Positions 46,291 through 54,321 of a stretch of DNA of 64,000 nucleotides are shown here, piece by piece. A program made the translations under genes and the position numbers. Source of the DNA: Cryptomeria japonica (taxonomy: Eukaryota; Streptophyta; Pinopsida; Cupressales; Cupressaceae); NCBI RefSeq assembly GCF_030272615.1, contig NC_081406.1, forward strand, positions 243,903,218 to 243,967,217. Direction: 5' to 3'. Positions within the stretch are counted from its first letter, which is position 1. Every line of letters begins with the position of its first letter. The notes under the pieces are model-generated. The model was not told the origin of the DNA. It ran no database searches and saw only the letters and a list, made by a program, of their open reading frames with translations.

Positions 46291-47728
46291 TGCTAATTTT
46301 GAAAACAAGCAATCCTGTGAAACATGGAAACACCTTCGAGCCTATGGGTTGCTCAAAGTGAAGGTGAATCTCCGGAGATCAGGTCGGCTTCCTGTTTGGT
46401 GAATCTCTTGTAAATACTTATGAAAAGAAAAGGGATAGAAAGGGATATAAAGGGATACAAAGCTTGCATGTAATGAAAATCTATTCTAATGAAGGTGACG
46501 TGCCAAATATCTTATCTGAGATCTACAGCCTGCTTAACTCACAAAAACCTTCAACAAATAACCTTGATTGCTTCACAACTCAACTGAACATGTAGATGCA
46601 TAAATATTTCCTAGAAAGGGATGAATTTAATGCATGCATGAAGGAAAACAACAAGTTTTCACAACTTCAAGCAATTAAAATCAACTAACACAAACTAGAA
46701 CCTGCAACTAACATGTATCTCCTTGCACCACAAATTGACTGAATGAGATAAATTAGAGGTATAAAAATCACAGGAAATTATCAAATCATTCATTCACTAG
46801 ATAATACAAGAAGTACCAAGAAGGAAATCTGTTGCTATATTACTGAAAAATAAAGGAGTGTTGTTGTTACAAAACTCAAATACTGCTGAGCTACAATGCT
46901 TTTTTGCAAAAATGTGTATGCAAAAAAGAGAACCAGAGGGAAAAAAGGAGAGAAGGAATATATAGAAATTATGATGAATCCCCTTCAAAACCCTAAAATG
47001 ACTGCATGAGAAAAGCCTTAGGTGAATCTGCCCCAACAATGGCAGAAAAATTCATGCATAATACTGTAAAATAATAATCTTTATTGCTTAAAAGGATTGC
47101 CACTGATCTTGCATGAAGAGAAAATGTGCATGTCTAAATGCGAAAAAAAGCTATCTCCATGTGAAAGTTGCATGGTGAATTGAACTGTGACTATATTAAA
47201 AAGAAACCCCACTGAGAAAATCTTATGCATTCTCTGGCAACTGCTCTCCGTGTTGAAACTTTTGTTAAAAATGGTTGTGGAAATGATCTCCTTGTTTCAC
47301 GAGCTTTCCAATGGTATGTAACACTTGCATATTCAAACAATCAATAAACATCTGCATTAATCTTTCATGAAGAAATTCATCTCCTTGCTTGGCGGGCTTT
47401 TCACCATTCAAACAACTAGTTATGAGGCCACTGTGCAATTTTTATTATTTCCAACCACTGGATCGCCTACATTGACCATGGCCGCTTGCATTAATTGTTT
47501 CTTTTTCTTCCTAGTGGGCCCCATTGTTTGTCGCCAAATCCGCATGATTATCTATCGAGCAGTTTCCAACTATGGTATGGCGACCATCATCTAATCTATC
47601 GGGAACCTGCTTTCTTTTTACCTCTGCTTGTTTCTTTTATCTCTCTTGTTGCTCTCTTCATCCTGGGCCCACAAGAACAAGCAACGATAATGAACTTTGA
47701 ACCATTGAACCACTTTAAAGTGTTGAAC

Positions 47729-47750
47729 AACTTTGAACCGGTTCAAAGTT
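47729..47750. repeat. 22-bp perfect palindrome
   Basis: AACTTTGAACC followed by its exact reverse complement GGTTCAAAGTT. It sits in a cluster of TTGAAC/GTTCAA motifs at about 47.69-47.77 kb within the element leader. In RNA it would form an 11-bp stem without a loop, or a self-dimerising site. Confidence 0.9.
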
Positions 47751-47879
47751 CAAGTTCAAAGTTGACTTAAAAAATATAGACATCCGCTCGTCTGTAGACT
47801 TTTGCCACGTGTCAACCTTTTATTTGCTCGTGGGTCCACTTTGTCTGTCATCTGGACCTACCATCTTGACCGCCATCTC

Positions 47880-48830
47880 AACCTGGACCCACCTTGTCGC
47901 TAAGTCGCATCGATAACTGGGCGAGCAACTTTTCCTTGCGGCTTAGCGACAACCGTCGGATCTTTCGGATTTGCATGATCTTTAGCCTCTCTGAGCACTT
48001 TCTCTTATGCCGCAGTGTCACTACGTATCACCGGTTTTGGATCCAACTAGGCCCTACCTTAATTGCCATGTCATCAGTCGCTATGTTGCAGGGGATAATC
48101 ATCGAGCATCTTCATCATGCGGTATAGTGACGACCGTTGATCTGCCCTCAAACTTCTTGATCTTTAGCACCTTAGCCGCTCACCTTTTCCGCACATGCTT
48201 TTTTCGCCAAGTCACGGAGGTAACTGGTGAGCTTATTTCTATAGCGGTATAGCGATAGCCCTTAGATATTTCGGACTACCATTGATCTTCTCTTAATTTT
48301 CTCCACCTTTAACCCCGACTGATTTTCTCTCTTGTGCCACATGTCAACATGTGTGACCCCCTGATTGGCTCCGAAGATCCACTTGGGCACCACCTGTCTG
48401 TCGGGCCTGCCACACATCTTGCTCTATCGGATATCCTTCTTTCGGCCAAAGTATTCCCTCGACAAGCCATTTATCAGTCTCATCGAACCTGCAGTTTTAT
48501 CAATATTATTATGTCGATGAAACTAAGCCTTCGGTGAAACCTTTTCGAGACTCATCACGGCCAAGGTCTCCTCGATGTCGATGGAACTGAGCTTTCGATG
48601 AAACCTTTTCAGGACTCATCGTGGCCAAGATCTGCTCGATAAGTGACCCATCTGTGCCATGTCACCAACCACTGGACCGCCACCTATCTTTGGTATTATA
48701 CTTTCTATTCCGCCACGTCATTAGTCACGATGATTATGTAGTGAGCATCTAACCATCATGACATAGTGATAGTCGTTGGATCACTCGTATCACCATTGAC
48801 CTTTCTTCAACTTGCTCACTCTTTAGTCTC
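47880..48830. repeat. Degenerate repeats, about four units
   Basis: Recurring modules carry a GTCAC or TCGC block, then GAGCATCT- or GAGCAACT-type sequence, then GCGGTATAGTGAYRRYCGTTGGAT-like sequence, then TTGATCTTTAG or TTTAGCCTC, at about 47.93, 48.12, 48.25 and 48.77 kb. Units are diverged and unevenly spaced. The GC content is higher than in the surrounding element. Confidence 0.6.
48514..48642. repeat. 64-bp tandem duplication in the leader
   Basis: Two adjacent copies (48514-48577 and 48578-48642) share TCGATGRAACTRAGCYTTCGR, GAAACCTTTTC and GACTCATCRYGGCCAAG, with about ten differences, mostly transitions. Confidence 0.85.
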
Positions 48831-49259
48831 TTCCTGCCAACCGGTCACAAAATTATGATGCCTTGAGATGCGTGCACTCGGGGTCCACCAGGCCACAAGT
48901 TGCCTCTTGCCAAAAGCTTTCAAGATTTTGACACTTGATATGTGTGCAGATTTACATTTAAACAGTGAAGAGTTCCTCCCCACTGCTAATGTGGGATAAG
49001 TGCTTTTCATGGTGCCTATTGTTGTATGTGGCCTACACCTGAGTGTCAGTCATGAAAACCTCTTAGCCTTTCTTTGCCACTACTTCATCAGGCGGTAGAG
49101 TGAATTCGACATTCTTAAATGAACATGCTGAGCTCAACCTCTTCAAGAGCCCATTTTAACCCACATGCTGCATTGCTTCTCCTGTATCTGCACATGAAGC
49201 AAACAAGTTAGAGGAAAAAAAGGTGTATTTATGATTTCTTGCTCATGATTTGGACCTTT

Positions 49260-49589
49260 TCAAAATGAATGCAAGGCTTCATTAGGGCACCAAATTTGGC
49301 ATGTGCAAAATTTTGGTAACAGGTCCAAAGGTGGGGGTGGATTATTCCCACCAGGAGGTGGGTTTCCTTGCATTGGACTTGTGGGGGGGGTTACTAAATG
49401 AAATTCTTCTTCTAGTGGTCCAAAAAGGAAATGAAGGCTGCCTTCAGGAAATTCAGATTTAGGATGGTTCAAGTTCTCTGGGGTTTGATAAAGTTCAGCA
49501 AAATGATTTATATCTGGGGAATCAATTTCTTTATGATTAGGATGACTGGGTAGAAATCTACCTAGAACATCTCTTCTTCGCCTATGCAT
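49260..49589 (-). CDS. Pro-rich leader ORF of the Athila-like element, 109 residues
   Basis: It begins with a true ATG (49589) about 130 bp inside the 5' LTR: MHRRRRDVLGRFLPSHPNH. It continues through an acidic part to a Pro/Gly/Asn low-complexity stretch (PPPGGNNPPPPLDLLPKF). The proline/glycine run resembles the N-terminal tail of some plant gag proteins, so this may be the first part of gag separated from its core by the 2.9-kb intervening region. Alternatively it is an independent upstream ORF, as described for Ogre-type elements. No catalytic motif is visible. Confidence 0.45.
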   Translation of the reverse strand: MHRRRRDVLGRFLPSHPNHKEIDSPDINHFAELYQTPENLNHPKSEFPEGSLHFLFGPLEEEFHLVTPPTSPMQGNPPPGGNNPPPPLDLLPKFCTCQIWCPNEALHSF

Positions 49590-49697
49590 GCAGGTTCATA
49601 AAATCTTTTCGAACAATCTGGTATGTCAAAAAAAACAAAAACAATTAACTGAAAACTGAAGAGGTAATAACCATAACAGGTTCTTATTTTGACACCA

Positions 49698-49715
49698 TCC
49701 CCGATAATGACATAA
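49698..49715 (-). other. Primer binding site, decayed tRNA-Asp type
   Basis: Starting 4 nt inside the 5' LTR, the element strand reads TTATGTCATTATCGGGGA. Compared with the complement of a plant tRNA-Asp 3' end (ending GTTGCCGGGGA), 12 of 18 positions match, and five of the six differences are C-to-T or G-to-A. Tat and Athila elements commonly use tRNA-Asp. Confidence 0.6.
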
Positions 49716-49719
49716 AAAA

Positions 49720-50947
49720 TGTTCAACCCAGCAATAAGAATAATAACTCTAGTTGAAGCTTCAACCAAAAGTTTGGACCTTCACTTTGTGAAGTCACTAT
49801 TTCCATAGCTAGTGTTCATTTGATTGTCAACCTAGGGATGTGATACTTGAAATGGGTTTGCACTATATATGCACTAAGTTCCTGCAATAGCTACTCTGCA
49901 TTACTGCATCAACTAGCATCTATGTGGAAAAGGTAAGAAAGAATTGAAACTATTGAAAGGCTATAGGAAAACTTCTGCATTAACATAAATTCATTCAAGA
50001 AATACTGGCTAAGTTCAACGCTGTCAAACAAGAATTACTCTGTTTTGGTTTGGTTGCAAGAGCAGTCAATGCAAGTACATCTACTACAGCTAAAGAAGAA
50101 AACTAATTTTAACAAAGGCATAGGAACACTCATGACCAAGTGGGCCCCCTTGGATGGGTGTTTCTAGGCTTCCCAAAAACAACTCTAAGTGCTCAGAATA
50201 ACATATCTTTATTCATTATCTTTAGAAGTTATTACATGATTCAGAATCAAAAGAAATTAAAAACACTTGTAACTTTATTTCTAAAATCCTTTTCTTTGCT
50301 TCTTCCCTTTTCTATCTAACCTACAAAAGAAGATAAAGACCTTTATTTAAAAGAAAACTACTTCCTACAACACAGATCACACCAATAAGAAGAGGTGGAT
50401 AACTAATCAAGAAAGGAAACAATTGGAGTTAAGTCACTGATAATGTGGATCTAAACCGAACCACAGTCATAACATATCATGGTGGTATTTACAATACTAA
50501 TGTTCACTTAAGTAAGACATCAGTAAGCATTGCACGATTACTTTTCCTCTACTGTTCCTTACGCTCATCAACATTTCTACTGATTCGATCTTTCAGTCTC
50601 CTCCTTGAATATCTCTTTCTACAATTGGCGTGACAAGAAAGTCTTCTCAGCAGCATCAATTTATTCCTCCAATTCGAAAGAAAGAACATACACATCTATT
50701 TTAATTAATCAAAACATCTATTAATTTCACACATGATATTGCCTAAGACAGTCTGCATGATAACATGAATGAATAACATGGCTACAAGAACAAACTGGCA
50801 AAGGTAAAACATGTTTTAATAGGTTCAGGCTAACATCTGAAATACATATAGTCAACTTTTGATAGATCATTACTATCATGTAAATCAAAATATGAGAAAA
50901 ACTTAAGAGTTCTGGGGATAAAAATATGTTAATGTCTCAACTCATCA
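49720..50947 (-). repeat. 5' LTR of the Athila-like element
   Basis: On the plus strand it runs from TGTTCAACCCAGCAATAAG to CAACTCATCA. It carries the regulatory region and transcription start of the element. A TATATA site at about 49862-49872 matches that in the 3' LTR. Several 20-60 bp blocks are identical between the LTRs. Confidence 0.92.
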
Positions 50948-50952
50948 ATTTC

Positions 50953-51258
50953 AATATCATCATTAACAACAATAGCATTACTAACTAATTATATACTTCT
51001 AGTGAAACTTTAACTTCAATTAATACTTTCATTTAAATTTCTTGCAGTTGTGGATGGTCGGTTTACTATTTACTTAGTTGGATTGAATGTTGGATTTTGG
51101 TAAGTGTAGAAAAAATTGTTATAGCTGCACAATAGTGGACCAATAAATCATATGTGTAGGTACATTACATGCCATTCCTAAACATTTTCAGCCGCATATT
51201 CATTTGTATGCATGTATCTATATATACATTGAAAGAAAACATAGACATATATATGGAG

Positions 51259-51299
<41 letters not shown>

Positions 51300-52546
51300 A
51301 GTCTAACTACATGTTCTCCTATTTGCAAGATTGCTGAGCGTTTTAATGTTCCTTGCAAATGCAGCCCATTCATTCTGTCATTTTTATATTCCTCCTATGT
51401 TAGCCACTTCTCCCAATCATTGTTTGATTACACTCCTATCTTGTTGCATGTTTTCCAATATTAGCTATCTTAAAAGAAATCAACATTTTTTGATACTTTT
51501 TCCTTGCATCTTCCATTTTTTTAAAATATTCCCTCTTTGCACTGCCGCACCTTGCCTCTAAACACTAGCTGAATGTAAGAATAATCTCAAATTGTATCAC
51601 AGGTGTTGCTGTCAATTATTTGTTGATTTTCCATGTTTCTGACAAATTTCCCATTTAAAAATCATTTTGTTAATATAACTCATATCACATGCACAGTACT
51701 AATTATATTCTCTTTATTACAACTTGGGCAACATCATTGGCTATCCCTCACTTTTCAAAGCATTGTAATGACAACCCCGCTTTCACCAGCTTTGTTTCAT
51801 GCACTGGTATTATACACAACACAAATAGATCTGTTTACATCGTACTCACCTTCACCTCATTTTTTACAATGCTGCTCAAGTATCACATGCAACACACATT
51901 GTGGTTAGTGTTGGTTATCAAATTATACTTATAAGTCTACTGGCCTTTATATTTATAAAGTTTACACCTTCTTTATGCATAAAGATTTCTCCATTCTCTT
52001 TCCATTGTAGCTTACTACAACTTGGTCTGTTACCCATTTCCTTTTACTTACTGCAGCTCCTCTTGCAGATGTTCTCCTTCAAGCAAATAACCACCATTTG
52101 ATTTCACTTTCGTTGGCTAGCATTTCAGGTACCTCCCAATAGCTCTCAATCACTCATACGTATGCTCATAATTAATATTTCAGTTGTTGATTCTTATTTC
52201 TTGAATTCTTCCTATCAAGTTAACTTTCTTATTTTCCACACAATTTACTTTAATCGGGTACATTAAATTTTTATTTCCTTTTCTTTGGTTCCATGTACAC
52301 TACTTTCTAATGTTCAATTCTTTTTATTGACATCCAGTCAACACTCATAGTTGTAGCACATGTTTTTTATCATGCACAACAACTCTTCTTGTAGAATTTC
52401 CATTTGCTCATTGTAACTTTTTGATGCTATCTTCAATTTCACTCATTCCATATTAGTGATTCAAAAGAAAATTGCAACACATAGTTTCATTGTTTAATAT
52501 GCATTTATCAATGTGACACAATTTGACTGAAAATTGCTTTACTATA
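50953..52546. other. Non-coding interval between the two large elements
   Basis: No assignable gene. The short frames are compositionally biased and lack homology. A TA microsatellite is at 51262-51296. Confidence 0.55.
51262..51296. repeat. (AT)n microsatellite
   Basis: About 17 AT dinucleotides in an uninterrupted run. It may be length-variable. Confidence 0.95.
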
Positions 52547-53907
52547 TGATGCCCTGCTAAATGGACAAGATTAGTCAATGATAAACAACACACAAGACAA
52601 GAAACCGTTAGTGTTAGTCAATCAAAAACTAATCTAAACAGGCATATCAAGAGAGACACTAAAAATATGAAAGTATATTTAACTAAAGAAGCAAATATGA
52701 TGAGGCATCTCCAAATACCTCCTAACATGCTCTTAGCTCCTTCTCCCTTGTTCCCCTCCTCTCCAAGTTCCAAAATAGTGTAGCTCTCAGCAACTTGTTG
52801 CACTATGGATGCTTATGGAGGATTGAGATTGTAGTATTGTGCTCCAAATGTGAAATGAAAAGCTAATACTATGCTATTGATACTAAAAATGATTTATTTT
52901 ATCCAAAATGACAAGATATTAGTTGATTATGCTAAAATGTTCTCTTAAAATGCCTATAGGTTAAATGCATACACGTTTTCAATGGGCTCTATTTATAGGA
53001 AAAATAGAGCAATGGATGGTTGAGATTGAGCAATCTCAACAAGGGTTAGGATTGAATGATTTCAAATCCATGTGAGGGCTTTCAACCCAATCCCAAGATG
53101 ACAAGTGTCAATGTGAGATAGGTTGAGAGGAGAGGGAATAAGCATTAAATGCTTGATATGACCTTGGGAGTTAAAGTCAAGGTTGGTTGAATGAATAAAC
53201 TCTTTATTCAAAAAATAAAGCTTTTATCCAATGGATAAACTCTTGTGCAAATGTGAAATGGATGAATATGGTCAAAACAATAAATGTTTGGGGAGACAAG
53301 TTTGAAATAACCATAAATGGTTATGTAAGAGCCATAAATGGTCATGTAAGAGCCATTAGTGGTCTTGGAAGACTTTGGGGGTTAATTTGTTGAACACACA
53401 AAGCATTAAATGCTTTTCAAAGATTTTGGAGTCTTTGAGAAGTGACTCCATTTTGCTTAAGAATATGACAATAATTAAGGGATGGATTAGGCTAATTAGG
53501 AAGGGGTTAGAAGAATCTAGAAAAGGGATTAGATTTTGCAAGTGGATTTGGTGGGTGAGGGAAAATAGGATTTTATTGAAATAAAAATTCATTTATTTCA
53601 ATAAATGTGTGCAAGTTGTATTTGTAGGAAAATGCAAGTGGGGGGGTTTTAAAATGATTTAAATAAATGTTAGTTTATTTAAAAGAGGAAAAGGGGGATT
53701 AAATAAATTGATTTTATTTATTTAATTGAATGGAATTTGATTTAATGAATTAATTAAAATAAATTGAATAATTTATTTAATTAATAGGAGAATGTCTGGA
53801 GATAAATTAATTAAATATTTATTTAATTAACTGATGGCTAGTGGATTTTTAATCAAATAAATAGCTAATATTTATTTAATTAAGCTGGACAGATTTGTGT
53901 GACTACA
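52547..53907 (-). repeat. 3' LTR of the PMD-bearing Tat element
   Basis: On the element strand it begins TGTAGTCACACAAATCTG at 53907 and ends at 52547 (plus strand TGATGCCCTGCTAAATGG). A TATAAAT box lies at 52991-52997 on the minus strand, giving a U3 of roughly 0.9 kb. It is homologous throughout to the LTRs at 13.2 and 34.5 kb. Confidence 0.88.
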
Positions 53908-53921
53908 TTTGCCCCTCTTTG
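53908..53921 (-). other. Polypurine tract
   Basis: Directly upstream of the 3' LTR the element strand reads CAAAGAGGGGCAAA, followed by the LTR start TGTAGTCAC. This fixes the element as minus-strand and ties the LTR to the internal region that holds the PMD gene. Confidence 0.8.
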
Positions 53922-54014
53922 AGACGGTGCAGTTTATCACGTTGTTTCAAAGAAAGAAAAATTGGTGTGAAGAAATGTCCCATAAAATGTAAATTTAATG
54001 GGTGGTATGCCCCC

Positions 54015-54060
54015 TCGAGAGATGGGCCGAATTTTTTTGAAAAATCGGGCGATCTCTCGA
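54015..54060. repeat. Inverted repeat upstream of the PMD gene
   Basis: The outer arms TCGAGAGAT and ATCTCTCGA are perfect, and the inner arms (GGGCCGAATTTTT against AAAAATCGGGC) nearly so. Together they give a stem of about 20 bp with few mismatches. It lies about 160 bp upstream of the TATA box. Confidence 0.8.
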
Positions 54061-54148
54061 AAAAGAATGAAAATTGGCAGGGTGTTAGAAGAAAAAAAGT
54101 TAGCCATACAAGTGAAAAATAGAAGAAAACGGGGGAAAAATGGAGAAA

Positions 54149-54197
54149 TGGGGGGGGCTCGGGAAGTTCACGGGGACCACGACGGTGAGCGGGGGGA
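54149..54197 (+). promoter_or_regulatory. G-run block in the PMD promoter
   Basis: Four G runs (8, 3, 4 and 6) occur within 49 bp, just upstream of the TATA box. This is compatible with a G-quadruplex on the plus strand, though two loops are long. It is a GC-rich island in AT-rich element DNA. Confidence 0.45.
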
Positions 54198-54218
54198 AGT
54201 TACGGTGACGGCGAAGGG

Positions 54219-54225
54219 TATAAAT
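54219..54225 (+). promoter_or_regulatory. TATA box of the antisense PMD gene
   Basis: GGGTATAAATGGGG is centred 100 bp upstream of the exon-1 ATG (54322), giving a predicted transcription start near 54250 and a leader of about 70 nt. It drives transcription opposite to that of the host element. Confidence 0.65.
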
Positions 54226-54321
54226 GGGGTGAAAGGGGTGAAAACAGGATCATTTGTGATCGCAACCAGTGTAAAACGAGAGCTCTGATAGAGACATTTG
54301 GAGGAGCGAGCAGCAGTCAGG

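Larger units (their letters stand above)
46320..49255 (-). other. Long leader or intervening region of the Athila-like element
   Basis: Nearly 3 kb lie between the Pro-rich leader ORF and the gag core, with no gag or pol similarity. The part at 47.8-48.8 kb is noticeably more GC-rich and built of degenerate repeats (listed separately). It could be untranslated leader, an intron or a nested insertion. GT/AG candidates exist near both edges, but none is compelling. Confidence 0.5.
36931..50947 (-). mobile_element. Complete Athila-like Ty3/gypsy LTR retrotransposon, 14.0 kb, inactivated
   Basis: Two LTRs (36931-38201 and 49720-50947) bound the element, and the target duplication ATTTC occurs at 36926-36930 and 50948-50952. 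On the minus strand the order is 5' LTR, primer site, Pro-rich leader ORF, 2.9-kb repeat-bearing leader, gag, protease, RT, RNase H, integrase, additional sense ORF, polypurine tract, 3' LTR. A DLGA protease site, the RT motif LPFGLCNAPTTFQRE, a tRNA-Asp-like primer site and a post-integrase ORF together point to the Athila branch. A sampled stretch of about 300 bp of the LTRs differs at roughly 5% of positions, indicating an old insertion. Coding parts are broken by many stops and frameshifts. Confidence 0.93.

Noticed and set aside
51262-51296. AT-rich origin or promoter
   Set aside because: Simple dinucleotide microsatellite with no associated gene.
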